Shown here piece after piece: positions 15,571-23,399 of a stretch of 64,000 nucleotides of DNA (its first letter is position 1; each line of letters opens with the position of its first letter). Made by a program: the position numbers and the translations under genes. Source of the DNA: a virus; the IMG/VR virus record IMGVR_UViG_3300023172_003539, positions 1 to 64,000 of that record. One strand, 5' to 3'. Below the pieces are notes generated by a model. The model had not been told where the DNA came from. It ran no database searches and was given only the letters and a program-made list of their open reading frames with translations.

Positions 15571-16146
15571 ATGGCACATACAAGTACAACTATATCACCA
15601 CAAAAAACTTTTGTATCGGCGATCACTGTTACCGAAGGTTGTAGATTCACGGCCGCAGACAAAAGAATAAGTGCCGCAACAACAAACTTATCAACTTTAT
15701 CTGTGAGAGATTTAATCACAATTTCAGGAACAAGCAACAACAATGGTAACTTCACAGTTGCTAGTGTCAATTCAGATGGAACTTATATCACAGTTGAAGA
15801 AACAGTTGTTGATGAACTATCAGATGGTTCAACAGATACCGTGATAACATACACAGGATTTGTCACAGACAAATACAAAGGTGATGGTTACTATTCAAAA
15901 TCCGATGGTGTACACACAGCAACATATCACGTACATACATCCTTGTATGGAAAAATTATCATGCAGGGTTCTCTAGCCACAACACCAACCGAAAATGATT
16001 GGTTCAATATTGACTCTACAGCATTCACGGCAGACCAAAGTACAGCAACAGTGGCAAATACATTTACAGGCAATTTTGTCTGGATAAGAGCCAGAGTATA
16101 TGACGTGACAGCCGGTGATATTACCAAAATATTATATAACAATTAA
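15571..16146 (+). CDS. T4-like virion structural protein
   Basis: 191 residues, Thr/Ser/Asp-rich with alternating beta strands and a repeated TITVxxxVxxDG type pattern; the second half (YHVHTSLYGKIIMQGSLATTPTENDW, split here as two runs) resembles a domain of cyanophage structural proteins where HTSxxGxIxxQGSL precedes DWxxI. Preceded by a late promoter. Exact virion location unknown. Confidence 0.6.
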   Translation: MAHTSTTISPQKTFVSAITVTEGCRFTAADKRISAATTNLSTLSVRDLITISGTSNNNGNFTVASVNSDGTYITVEETVVDELSDGSTDTVITYTGFVTDKYKGDGYYSKSDGVHTATYHVHTSLYGKIIMQGSLATTPTENDWFNIDSTAFTADQSTATVANTFTGNFVWIRARVYDVTAGDITKILYNN

Positions 16147-16153
16147 GCCACGG

Positions 16154-16181
16154 TTGACAAAACATTAATATCTTATATACT
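16154..16181 (+). promoter_or_regulatory. Sigma70-type promoter
   Basis: TTGACA (16154-16159), 16-base spacer, TATACT (16176-16181), then 6 bases to the ATG at 16188; leaderless transcript predicted. Confidence 0.6.
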
Positions 16182-16187
16182 GTAAGT

Positions 16188-16361
16188 ATGAATGATAATA
16201 ATTTAGAATACGAGTATGTGCGTGTAACCCCAGAATCAATGGATGCTCACGTGCAATGTTTAAAAGAAAACGGTTATAACATAAACAAAACATTTACCCT
16301 TTTTTCAAAATATATTTTTGCGTTTTTACTGGGTGGATATTTAATTAAATTAATCAGTTAA
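16188..16361 (+). CDS. 57-residue single-span membrane protein
   Basis: Starts MNDNNLEYEYVRVTPESM; a polar first half is followed by a hydrophobic segment at about 38-55 (FSKYIFAFLLGGYLIKLI). Its stop overlaps the next ATG (TAATG). A near-consensus host-type promoter lies directly upstream, which supports it as a real early gene. Function unknown. Confidence 0.6.
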   Translation: MNDNNLEYEYVRVTPESMDAHVQCLKENGYNINKTFTLFSKYIFAFLLGGYLIKLIS

Positions 16362-16555
16362 TGGACACAGTTGAAATACTTTGTTTGAACAACGACAAAA
16401 GCAAACCAGCAGAGGTTTTGTCCAAGTCGGACAAATACATGAAAGTCGTTTTACAAGGTACTCAGATAACAATAGAACTTTCTAGAACGGACTTAAATAA
16501 ACCATACGTAGGAAGAACAGCAGGATTGGAGTTTTCATACAATGAGCAAAGATAA
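16361..16555 (+). CDS. Small conserved protein, unknown function
   Basis: 64 residues, beta-rich (VEILCLNNDKS, KVVLQGTQITIELSR, then YVGRTAGLEF). Coupled to the genes on both sides by short overlaps. It resembles small beta-barrel phage proteins but no family can be named. Confidence 0.5.
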   Translation: MDTVEILCLNNDKSKPAEVLSKSDKYMKVVLQGTQITIELSRTDLNKPYVGRTAGLEFSYNEQR

Positions 16556-17012
16556 TATAAAATTTTTAGTCACTTTAAATTCAGAATATTGGGATCAACC
16601 ACCGTCAGCAGAATTTCGTATCAATGGTAAAACAGTTTGGGGACCTCAAGAAATTAAAGAAAAAACTGTTGCAGAGTTTGATGTTGATTTTGAAGACGAA
16701 AACGAGTATGTTTTTGAAATGATCAGATCAGGTAAAACTGACAAACAGGTAAAGATAGAGAACAATCAGATAGTCAAAGATCAATTGCTTTCAATTGAGA
16801 ATCTGAACATTGATAATGTTGACTTAGGAAACCTTATATATGAGATAGATTTTTATCCGGAGTATCCAGAAATATGGTATAATCAACAGAAAGAAGAGGG
16901 GAATACACCACAGTCTCCGTTGCGAAATATAACATCGTTTGGTTGGAACGGCACCTGGAAAATAAAATTAACTTCACCCTTCTACCTATGGCTGTTAGAG
17001 AACTTGTATTAG
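16542..17012 (+). CDS. Conserved phage protein, carbohydrate-binding-like beta domain
   Basis: 156 residues. N-terminal PPSAEFRINGKTVWGPQEI and FDVDFEDENEYVFEMIRSGKTDKQV read like the start of a jelly-roll ligand-binding domain found in many T4-like marine phage proteins; the C-terminus is aromatic (NGTWKIKLTSPFYLWLLE). A related layout appears in the gene at 20536. No catalytic residues. Likely structural or carbohydrate-binding, low certainty. Confidence 0.5.
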   Translation: MSKDNIKFLVTLNSEYWDQPPSAEFRINGKTVWGPQEIKEKTVAEFDVDFEDENEYVFEMIRSGKTDKQVKIENNQIVKDQLLSIENLNIDNVDLGNLIYEIDFYPEYPEIWYNQQKEEGNTPQSPLRNITSFGWNGTWKIKLTSPFYLWLLENLY

Positions 17013-17013
17013 C

Positions 17014-17020
17014 ATAAATA
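17014..17020 (+). promoter_or_regulatory. Late-type promoter (ATAAATA)
   Basis: ATAAATA ends 5 bases before the ATG at 17026, leaving no space for a Shine-Dalgarno sequence. Confidence 0.55.
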
Positions 17021-17025
17021 CAGGT

Positions 17026-17385
17026 ATGCGAGCAAACCAGTTCATAAAAGAAGAGCATATAGACTCAAATGCAGTTCGAGAATTAGAATTATTCATAATG
17101 AATAATGAGGATCTTTATCGTAGAAGATTCATGCCTATCATACACAACCTAAAAAAGAAGATCTCAAAAAACATATATGACCATGAAAAAGCCAAAACAT
17201 TATGGATGTATTTGATCAATGATGCGGCCAAAGAATATGTAAAAGAATACGGTAACCCCGACGAGGATGTAAAAGATCTTTTCCCCAAAGAAGTCAGAAG
17301 TCGTATTGCAGAAATCATAGCAGATAGAGAATTAGAAAATATTAAACAAGGCGAATACGATGCTACTCAAGGAAATATTTCTTAA
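17026..17385 (+). CDS. Candidate virion-packaged protein with capsid-targeting-like N-terminus
   Basis: 119 residues. N-terminus MRANQFIKEEHID resembles the T4 internal-protein targeting peptide (MKTYQEFIAEA), with an I-K-E that would be a gp21-type cleavage site after residue 9. The rest is helical and charged (MYLINDAAKEYVKEYGN). Own late promoter directly upstream. Overlaps the next gene by 26 bases. Packaging is inferred; no enzymatic domain seen. Confidence 0.55.
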   Translation: MRANQFIKEEHIDSNAVRELELFIMNNEDLYRRRFMPIIHNLKKKISKNIYDHEKAKTLWMYLINDAAKEYVKEYGNPDEDVKDLFPKEVRSRIAEIIADRELENIKQGEYDATQGNIS

Positions 17386-18553
17386 GGAAGACGATCAATC
17401 AAGTGCCGTATTTGCATTTGGTCGATTCAATCCTCCCACAAAAGGTCACGAAAAATTAATACAAAAGGTTAGATCTGTTGCACAGAAAATGGATGCAAAA
17501 CCATATCTTTTCGTAACACATTCAGTAGATAAAAAAAATCCTCTTTCACATCAAGAAAAAGTTGCTTACATGAAAAGCACAGGACGATTTGATGACATAG
17601 AAATAGGATTCAATGATGTTAAAACCATTGTCCAAGCATTACAAAAGTTAATGAACGAAGGTCGTACTAGAGTTGTCATAGTAGCGGGTTCCGATAGAGT
17701 AGATTATTTCAAAAACTTCCTTAACCAATATAATAAGAAAAACGATAAAGCAGGCAATCTTGTTTTTGATTTTGATTACGTTGATGCTGTGAGCTCAGGA
17801 GAAAGAGATCCCGATGCTGAAGGAGTTACTGGATTTAGTGCATCACAGGCTCGTGAATATGCGGCCAATAACGATTTTGAAAACTTTATAAAAGTTGCAA
17901 TGGACAATGACAATAACACTATTAGAAAACTTTTTACCAAAGTTCAAAGCAAGGTTGGAAAGACGGTTGCAATAAACAACGAAAAGTTGTATAATGAAGA
18001 CGATATGCCAAAATCAAAACCAATAATATATCTGGATATGGACGGTGTGATCGCAGACTTCTTCGGTGGAGTTGAAAAAATGTTTGGAGTAAATCACTGG
18101 AAAGAGCTCACGAGCAAACTGTCTGGTGGAGAGTTAAAACAAGAAGTGATCGATAAAATTACCGGATCGGATTTTTTTGCTACACTACCAAAATTTCCAA
18201 CTGCCGACTCGTTAATTCAACTGATTAAAAGTGCTACAGATGGAAAATTTTCCATACTCACATCACCATTGATAGGTGATCATGAAAACTCGGCTACTCA
18301 GAAAAAAATTTGGATTAGTAAAAACATAGAAAAGCCTGAAGAAGTGATTGTGTCCGGAAGAAAAGAAAAATGGGCAAAACAAAAAGATGGCACGCCAAAT
18401 ATACTGATCGACGACAGACCAGTCAATATCGAAAGATGGAAAGCAAAAGGCGGCTTTGGAATATTGTATCAAGCAAACAGAGACAGCATAATTAAAGTAC
18501 AACAAGAACTCAACAGATATGGAGAAGAAAATGAAGCATCAAGGAATCAATAG
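17360..18553 (+). CDS. Fusion of nucleotidyltransferase and 5'(3')-deoxyribonucleotidase
   Basis: 397 residues. A targeting-like N-terminus (MLLKEIFLKEDD, candidate L-K-E cleavage after residue 10) is followed by a cytidylyltransferase/NMNAT-type Rossmann domain with GRFNPPTKGH (21-30) and a TGFSASQAREY motif near 167 in place of ISSTxxR. From about 216 a second domain begins: PIIYLDMDGVIADF (nucleophile D226, D228) and ILIDDRPVN are those of NT5C HAD-type deoxyribonucleotidases. Such enzymes make NAD-like or activated nucleotides and dephosphorylate dNMPs. The fusion, and its virion-type N-terminus, are unusual. Confidence 0.75.
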   Translation: MLLKEIFLKEDDQSSAVFAFGRFNPPTKGHEKLIQKVRSVAQKMDAKPYLFVTHSVDKKNPLSHQEKVAYMKSTGRFDDIEIGFNDVKTIVQALQKLMNEGRTRVVIVAGSDRVDYFKNFLNQYNKKNDKAGNLVFDFDYVDAVSSGERDPDAEGVTGFSASQAREYAANNDFENFIKVAMDNDNNTIRKLFTKVQSKVGKTVAINNEKLYNEDDMPKSKPIIYLDMDGVIADFFGGVEKMFGVNHWKELTSKLSGGELKQEVIDKITGSDFFATLPKFPTADSLIQLIKSATDGKFSILTSPLIGDHENSATQKKIWISKNIEKPEEVIVSGRKEKWAKQKDGTPNILIDDRPVNIERWKAKGGFGILYQANRDSIIKVQQELNRYGEENEASRNQ

Positions 18554-18707
18554 GAATTATTCTGCCGATTACACAGAAAAAACACCACAAGAAAAACAAA
18601 GAGAGTTGGACGAGTTAATGAAAAAATTTTTAGAAAAAGGCGGTAAAGTAGAAAAAGTCAAAGCACACAATCCAACCAAGCAACAATTAAAAGACTGGAC
18701 CATCTAA
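18531..18707 (+). CDS. Small charged protein, unknown function
   Basis: 58 residues from the ATG at 18531 (GGAGAAG 3 bases upstream); overlaps the fusion gene by 23 bases. Lys/Glu-rich and helical (QEKQRELDELMKKFLEKGGK). Probably real by its coupling and codon usage, function unknown. Confidence 0.5.
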   Translation: MKHQGINRNYSADYTEKTPQEKQRELDELMKKFLEKGGKVEKVKAHNPTKQQLKDWTI

Positions 18708-18712
18708 TACTC

Positions 18713-18919
18713 ATGAATATAGACGAACTAAAAAAATTAGCAGGAATTGATAATTCGTCTAATGATAATTCAATGGGTGAAAATCTATCATACGTGGGAA
18801 CGGCCAAAGCACAATACCAAAGAAAACACAATATAAAACCCGGTACTCCGGAATGGTTTAAATTATGGTTTGCACAACCAAGATTAACGGGTGAAAACCC
18901 AATGCCAAAAAATAAATAG
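18713..18919 (+). CDS. Small late protein with MNIDELKKLAGI N-terminus
   Basis: 68 residues. The start MNIDELKKLAGID is a variant of the M-(K/R)-I-x-E-L start seen in neighbouring late genes, and KLAGI recurs in the protein at 23436 (IAKLAGIKEY). The C-terminal half has GTPEWFKLWFAQPRLTGE. Its end carries the late promoter of the Dps gene. Function unknown. Confidence 0.5.
   Translation: MNIDELKKLAGIDNSSNDNSMGENLSYVGTAKAQYQRKHNIKPGTPEWFKLWFAQPRLTGENPMPKNK
18912..18918 (+). promoter_or_regulatory. Late-type promoter (ATAAATA) of the Dps gene
   Basis: ATAAATA ends 8 bases before ATG 18927 and sits on the stop codon of the preceding gene. Confidence 0.5.
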
Positions 18920-18926
18920 TTCTACA

Positions 18927-19364
18927 ATGAATTCAGAAATTAGATTAAAAGCCAAACAGGCATTTGCGGATAGTTTCCTATTCTATCTAAAAGCACATTA
19001 TTTCCATTGGAATGTGGAAGGTAGACATTTTTCACAAGACCACGAATTACTTGGTAAAATTTATGAAGAAGTGTATGGAGCATTAGACAAATTCGCAGAA
19101 GAAATAAGAACACTTGATACGTATGCTCCTGGAATATTCAATCGATTTATGAATCTTTCAAACATAGAACAAAAAGGACAGATACCGTCTGCAGAAGAAA
19201 TGTATTCAGAATTGATGCAAGACAATCAAAAAGTTATTTCTAATCTCACTCTTTTATTCGATATGTTGGAAGATTTAAAACTTTATGGGTTTGCAGATTT
19301 TATCGGTGAAAGAATAGACGCACACAATAAACATCAGTGGATGCTTAGAAGCACACTAAAATAA
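18927..19364 (+). CDS. dps: Dps-like mini-ferritin
   Basis: 145 residues from ATG 18927; the frame opens earlier (18891) but the homology and the late promoter support this start. The Dps ferroxidase set is complete with canonical spacing: H27 (YFHWNVEG), H39, D54 and E58, matching E. coli H51/H63/D78/E82. Family members form 12-subunit shells that oxidise and store iron and often bind DNA, protecting it from peroxide. A late-expressed copy could protect phage DNA or be packaged; that is inference. It lacks the Lys-rich N-tail used by E. coli Dps for DNA binding. Confidence 0.85.
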   Translation: MNSEIRLKAKQAFADSFLFYLKAHYFHWNVEGRHFSQDHELLGKIYEEVYGALDKFAEEIRTLDTYAPGIFNRFMNLSNIEQKGQIPSAEEMYSELMQDNQKVISNLTLLFDMLEDLKLYGFADFIGERIDAHNKHQWMLRSTLK

Positions 19365-19368
19365 TTCA

Positions 19369-19375
19369 ATAAATA
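19369..19375 (+). promoter_or_regulatory. Late-type promoter (ATAAATA)
   Basis: ATAAATA ends 8 bases before the ATG at 19384. Confidence 0.5.
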
Positions 19376-19383
19376 CTGCTAAT

Positions 19384-19614
19384 ATGAGAATACACGAGAT
19401 ACTAGCCACGAATTATGTACACCCAGATGTTGAGAAACAGTTAAAGAAAATCGAAAAACGTGCAACAGGAAAACCAAGGATGGGTTATCATTCCATGATG
19501 GCATATCCTTTCAGGGTAAAAGAAGCATGGTCTGACAAATATAAAAAATCAATCAATTGCAACAATCCAAAGGGCTTTTCACAAAAAGCTCATTGTGCCG
19601 GAAGAAAAAAATGA
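19384..19614 (+). CDS. Small basic late protein with two-Cys tail
   Basis: 76 residues. N-terminus MRIHEILATNYVH belongs to the shared MRIxE group. The C-terminus is Lys-rich with two cysteines (NCNNPKGFSQKAHCAGRKK), a pattern repeated at the ends of the proteins at 19611, 24668 and 25464. Predicted to bind nucleic acid and perhaps to be packaged; neither is shown. Overlaps the next gene by 4 bases. Confidence 0.55.
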   Translation: MRIHEILATNYVHPDVEKQLKKIEKRATGKPRMGYHSMMAYPFRVKEAWSDKYKKSINCNNPKGFSQKAHCAGRKK

Positions 19615-20144
19615 AAATAAAAGAACTTTTTAAAGATTGGATAATCATGCCCCAAAGTATCAAACCATTAGGACTGATACATAAACCCGGCATCGGTCCC
19701 AATAACAGATTTGATTTTAAAAACAAAGGCAACAACAAAGCCAATGAGGAAGCACCTCCGGGCAGAGAGAAGCAGGTCAAAGCACTCAAGGGCAAAGTGG
19801 ACAATCCATACGCAGTCGCTTGGGCTAGTTACAACAAGAGTAAGAAGAACGAAGATGCCGCAGGTGTGGGCATAATTACAAAACAAAATACCACTAAGGA
19901 TGTCAAACCCGGGGACGAATATAAAAATGTCAAGAAGTTGCACATGGAATGGCAAGAGTTTTCTGAAAATTTTGCAGATAAAAAAATTAAAGGCAAGAGC
20001 AGACCGGGTAGAGTTAAAAAAGCAGGTGCCAGTTGTAAAGGTAGTGTGAGTAGTTTGAGAAGCAAAGCCAAGAAGTACGGCGGTGAAAAGGGTAAGATGT
20101 ATCACTGGTGTGCCAACATGAAGTCAGGTCGTAAAAAGAAATAA
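19611..20144 (+). CDS. Lysine-rich late protein with two-Cys tail
   Basis: 177 residues from ATG 19611, overlapping the preceding stop (ATGA). N-terminus MKIKELFKDW fits the shared late N-terminal pattern. Very basic and low in hydrophobics; contains NPYAVAWASYNKSKKNEDAA and a C-terminal ASCKGSVSSLRSKAKKYGG...YHWCANMKSGRKKK module. Likely DNA- or RNA-binding by composition. The earlier in-frame start at 19557 lies inside the previous gene and is not preferred. Confidence 0.55.
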   Translation: MKIKELFKDWIIMPQSIKPLGLIHKPGIGPNNRFDFKNKGNNKANEEAPPGREKQVKALKGKVDNPYAVAWASYNKSKKNEDAAGVGIITKQNTTKDVKPGDEYKNVKKLHMEWQEFSENFADKKIKGKSRPGRVKKAGASCKGSVSSLRSKAKKYGGEKGKMYHWCANMKSGRKKK

Positions 20145-20150
20145 TAAGTA
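20144..20150 (+). promoter_or_regulatory. Late-type promoter variant (ATAAGTA)
   Basis: ATAAGTA ends 5 bases before the ATG at 20156, the same spacing as ATAAATA elsewhere, which suggests G is tolerated at position 5. Confidence 0.4.
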
Positions 20151-20155
20151 TCTGT

Positions 20156-20539
20156 ATGGTTAAGCAGATCACAACTAAAAACAAACAATCTTGGGGTTAT
20201 CACTACATGGTCGATTGTTCAGGTTGTAATGACAACATATCAGATAAAAAACAAATTTCAATTTTTGTAAAAGAATTAATTAAAAAAATAAAAATGAAAG
20301 CTCATGGTAAACCCACTATAGAATATCTTTTACCAGGCCATAAGAATGAGGGTTATAGTATGTTGCAGTTGATACACACCTCAAATCTAGCGGCACATTT
20401 TATGAGCAAAAGCAAAACTGCTTATTTCGACGTTTTCAGTTGCAAAAAATTTGATACAAAAATCGTTGATTTAACTGTAAAAAAATATTTTGCTCCAAAA
20501 AAAACCAAATCAAAATTTTTAACTCGACAAGCACCATGA
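20156..20539 (+). CDS. S-adenosylmethionine decarboxylase (SpeD)-like protein
   Basis: 127 residues. Resembles the SpeD family: WGYHYMVDCSGC at the start, a helix KELIKKIKM, GYSMLQLIHTSNLAAHF in the middle and YFDVFSCKKFDTKIVD near the end, matching the GYxxLxLIETSxIxxHF...AYxDxFSCKxFD form of short bacterial and phage SpeD proteins. In active enzymes a Ser after Glu is cleaved to form the pyruvoyl cofactor; here the equivalent Glu is His (IHTSN), so self-processing is doubtful. Possible role in polyamine supply or a derived non-enzymatic role. Confidence 0.65.
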   Translation: MVKQITTKNKQSWGYHYMVDCSGCNDNISDKKQISIFVKELIKKIKMKAHGKPTIEYLLPGHKNEGYSMLQLIHTSNLAAHFMSKSKTAYFDVFSCKKFDTKIVDLTVKKYFAPKKTKSKFLTRQAP

Positions 20540-21183
20540 AGTACGTTTTAATTTTATCATTCAGAGCACAAATTTACAGGTACGAACCCAGAGTTAGAGT
20601 ATACTTCAGAGACTCTATGATAGATGAATTTCATGTGTCTGAACATAAATTTGATGATCCAAAAAAACCAAAAATACTTTCGTACATCGTTGAAGTACCC
20701 AAAGATCTCCAAGAAACGGAAATAAAATTAAAAATTTTAAATCATGACAACAACTGGACCAACGGATTCATGACCAAAGATACCAATATCTGGTTGGAAG
20801 ATATACATTTTTTTCCTGAACCCCAAATGGATAACCTCTATCAATTCCATTGGTTTGCCAATAAAGGAGATTCCATTCATGAAAGATTTGAAAATATGAG
20901 AGTTAAATTAAGAGGTCATAATAATTCCGATGACAAAAACGGACTGTTTAATTTGATTGAATACGTGTCGTTTCATCGTATAGAAGGATTGCATAAGGGT
21001 GAAGAAGTTAAAGAAATAAGACATCTTAAATTTGGAGGTAGCGGCTATTATTCTGTCAAATTATATAAAAAATATGGAATGTTGATACCTAAAAATATGA
21101 AATATCCTCGAAAATTCTGGATTAGAAGGCCCGCATTCATACAAAAAGTGTATGAAGGTTACAAAAACTTATTCGATATCTAA
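20536..21183 (+). CDS. Conserved phage protein, beta-rich, unknown function
   Basis: 215 residues, overlapping the SpeD-like gene by 4 bases (ATGA). Beta-strand-rich first half (VLILSFRAQIYRYEPRVRVY) with a WLEDIHFFPEPQ motif, then an aromatic/basic C-terminus. The first half is similar in layout to the gene at 16542. No family assigned. Confidence 0.5.
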   Translation: MKYVLILSFRAQIYRYEPRVRVYFRDSMIDEFHVSEHKFDDPKKPKILSYIVEVPKDLQETEIKLKILNHDNNWTNGFMTKDTNIWLEDIHFFPEPQMDNLYQFHWFANKGDSIHERFENMRVKLRGHNNSDDKNGLFNLIEYVSFHRIEGLHKGEEVKEIRHLKFGGSGYYSVKLYKKYGMLIPKNMKYPRKFWIRRPAFIQKVYEGYKNLFDI

Positions 21184-21190
21184 ATAAATA
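21184..21190 (+). promoter_or_regulatory. Late-type promoter (ATAAATA)
   Basis: ATAAATA ends 9 bases before the ATG at 21200, right after the upstream stop. Confidence 0.55.
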
Positions 21191-21199
21191 CTACTAATC

Positions 21200-21454
21200 A
21201 TGAGAATCAAAGAAGTTTTAATAAAAGAAACAGCGACAGCAGGTGCAACATCATCTGGTAATATTGCTTCTGTTGTATCTCCACATATAGCGATCGGACC
21301 CGATAGATTTAAAAAATCATACACAGGAACACCGGGAGTTTCGGGAACCAAGGCACCTAACCTTCCAAAAATCAAGAAACAAACTCCCAAAGATAATGCA
21401 CTGGACATGACCGGTACATCCTTGTTTGGAGGACCAGGAGTGGTGAGAAGATAA
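21200..21454 (+). CDS. Candidate virion-packaged protein with capsid-targeting-like N-terminus
   Basis: 84 residues. N-terminus MRIKEVLIKETATAG has the L-I-K-E followed by small residues, the best match here to the T4 internal-protein leader and its cleavage site (after E10). The remainder is Ser/Gly/Pro/Lys-rich and probably disordered, as in T4 internal proteins. Stop overlaps the next ATG. Confidence 0.55.
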   Translation: MRIKEVLIKETATAGATSSGNIASVVSPHIAIGPDRFKKSYTGTPGVSGTKAPNLPKIKKQTPKDNALDMTGTSLFGGPGVVRR

Positions 21455-21618
21455 TGAGTGATATTTTATTGTTAAAAAAAGAATGGATATTGACTTGTCA
21501 AAATTGCGGACATGACTGTCATTGTGGAGGATCTTGTATGCAAGACTTACACGACGGAGATATGAAACCGGTCACTATCGAATGCTGTAAACACTGTAGG
21601 CACAAAGATGAAAATTAA
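21454..21618 (+). CDS. 54-residue Cys-rich zinc-ribbon-like protein
   Basis: Contains eight cysteines: C-x2-C in TCQNCGH, then DCHCGGSC and ECCKHCRH, compatible with one or two zinc sites. Overlaps the gene before by one base (TAATG) and the gene after by 11 bases, which argues that it is translated. Function unknown; small treble-clef or ribbon proteins often bind nucleic acid. Confidence 0.55.
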   Translation: MSDILLLKKEWILTCQNCGHDCHCGGSCMQDLHDGDMKPVTIECCKHCRHKDEN

Positions 21619-22039
21619 TGAAGTCATAAACGAAGGCGCTTCCATGATGCCTTACTACAAAGATCCAAAAGACAAAGAACAGAGAATTTGGACTTTTCCA
21701 GATAAATGGCAGAATGATGAGGAGTTAGACACTCCTTATATGAGCAATGCCAGTATGAGAATTTTTTTGAACACGTTGGGATATGATCCAGATTTTGAAG
21801 ACATGCCTCCTGTTCCAGCAAAAGAATTTATTGCCAGAACAACACAATGGCTTCAAAAGAATATTGGCAAACCATCACCAGAAGAGCCAACAACAGTTGA
21901 CCAAAATCCAGGAGGTCCTACAATGTACAGTGGCGGTAGGCCGGAAGGATACATGAATCAACAAGTGAAGTACCATAACGAGTTGGCAAGAAAAATAATT
22001 CAAAAATATCCAGAGGTGACACACTTTGGATTTAACTAA
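21608..22039 (+). CDS. Candidate virion-packaged protein with capsid-targeting-like N-terminus
   Basis: 143 residues. N-terminus MKINEVINEGASM contains I-N-E-G at residues 7-10, a candidate gp21-type site. The body is acidic with Pro-rich linkers (EEPTTVDQNPGGPTMYSGG) and a C-terminal helix. No enzymatic motif. Its coding end carries the promoter of the next gene. Confidence 0.5.
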   Translation: MKINEVINEGASMMPYYKDPKDKEQRIWTFPDKWQNDEELDTPYMSNASMRIFLNTLGYDPDFEDMPPVPAKEFIARTTQWLQKNIGKPSPEEPTTVDQNPGGPTMYSGGRPEGYMNQQVKYHNELARKIIQKYPEVTHFGFN

Positions 22040-22045
22040 TAAATA
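22039..22045 (+). promoter_or_regulatory. Late-type promoter (ATAAATA)
   Basis: ATAAATA ends 5 bases before the ATG at 22051 and starts inside the preceding stop codon. Confidence 0.55.
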
Positions 22046-22050
22046 TTGAT

Positions 22051-23391
22051 ATGAAAATAAACGAATTGAACACTCCTGTACTGCCTGACACATACGAAGC
22101 AAGTATGTTCTTGAACCAAACTATCAGGGCAGGAAAGTATGCCATAAAAATTCATAACATGATCGACAACGACCAGGAGATGGAAAGTTGGGTGGCAAAA
22201 AAATTAGATCTAGCCAGTTCATACATATCATCCGTAGGACACTATCTAGAAGGTCAGGAAATGTCCGAAGATGCCGGCGAAGGACACATGGCCAAGAGCC
22301 AAATGTACAAGATTGCAAAATATTGTTTAAAAATTTCAACTTTAGTTAAACCGGGTGATGACATAGAGGCATGGGTACAAACCAAAATGAATCGTGCTGT
22401 GGATATGTTGGATGCTGTTTACCACTATGAGGATTACCAAAGGTTGAATCCTTACAGAGAGCAATTGGAACAAAATGTATTACAAAAGCATTCACAAGTG
22501 ATTCAAAAAAACATCGATGAAATCTTATCAAAAGAAACTCCAGCCGATGATATAGAGACCAAACCTGGTATGTTAAACATCTTAAAGAAAAGAGTACAAG
22601 AAGTTGAAAAGAAAATGTGTCGAGAAAAAACAGAAGCAATCAGCAAAGAAGGAATACAACAAGGTTTTGCTGTGAGATATGAACGTGATGGAAAAAGATT
22701 AGCACAGGCATACAAAAACAAAGATGATGCTAAAAAGAGGGCATCGGAATTAAAAAATACAACCGGTGTGAAAGATATCTCAATCACACAACATACATTT
22801 GCTTTCAAAGAAAACGATATGCTAGATGAAGGCATCAAAGATTGGATGAAAAAATTAGCGGCCGCTGGAATAATTGTTGGTGCTGTTGCGGGCATGGGTT
22901 CAATCAATAATGCGATTGATAACAGTGTACCTGCGATCCAGGCCATGAACACAGCATACGAAATGGCCGTCGATGCTGGAAATGACGATTTGGCAAAAAT
23001 GATCAAAACAGATATATCAGATGCCAAAGTTAGATTGAGCTCGGGCAAGGACTTGAATCACATAAAATACCTACAAGACAAGTATTCAAAATTCATGAGT
23101 ACAGAATCGGTAAATGAATATTCCATGGCAAAAAATAAAATTGATTTGATAAAACAAAAACAAGACAAAGAAGCATATCAAGATAAAGTACAAACGTTAC
23201 AACAAATACAAAATGATCCAAATACAAATAAAGACGAATTATTAAAAAAGATGTTGGTGAAAAGAAAAGAGAAATTAGCAACCACAGGTGAATCAAAAAC
23301 AGTGCTTTATACCAATAGATTAGTGGATATGATGGGTAAAAAACTAGGAGAAACCTGGACATTTGCTTTCAAAAACAGTCTAAAATCATAA
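22051..23391 (+). CDS. Large late protein with targeting-like N-terminus, unknown function
   Basis: 446 residues starting MKINELNTPVLPD. Mostly helical, with ISSVGHYLEGQEM, a central segment rich in Lys and Glu, a hydrophobic stretch at about 270-288 (KKLAAAGIIVGAVAGMGSI) that could insert into a membrane, and coiled coil to the end. A late, Lys-rich protein with one hydrophobic patch could be an ejected internal protein; that is inference. VRYERDGKRLAQAYKNKDDA is a DUF-like short beta-alpha unit. Confidence 0.55.
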   Translation: MKINELNTPVLPDTYEASMFLNQTIRAGKYAIKIHNMIDNDQEMESWVAKKLDLASSYISSVGHYLEGQEMSEDAGEGHMAKSQMYKIAKYCLKISTLVKPGDDIEAWVQTKMNRAVDMLDAVYHYEDYQRLNPYREQLEQNVLQKHSQVIQKNIDEILSKETPADDIETKPGMLNILKKRVQEVEKKMCREKTEAISKEGIQQGFAVRYERDGKRLAQAYKNKDDAKKRASELKNTTGVKDISITQHTFAFKENDMLDEGIKDWMKKLAAAGIIVGAVAGMGSINNAIDNSVPAIQAMNTAYEMAVDAGNDDLAKMIKTDISDAKVRLSSGKDLNHIKYLQDKYSKFMSTESVNEYSMAKNKIDLIKQKQDKEAYQDKVQTLQQIQNDPNTNKDELLKKMLVKRKEKLATTGESKTVLYTNRLVDMMGKKLGETWTFAFKNSLKS

Positions 23392-23399
23392 AACAATAA

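Noticed and set aside
22503-23048. 181-residue minus-strand frame
   Set aside because: Lies wholly inside the late protein at 22051 and has the Ser/Leu-rich composition of an antisense frame.
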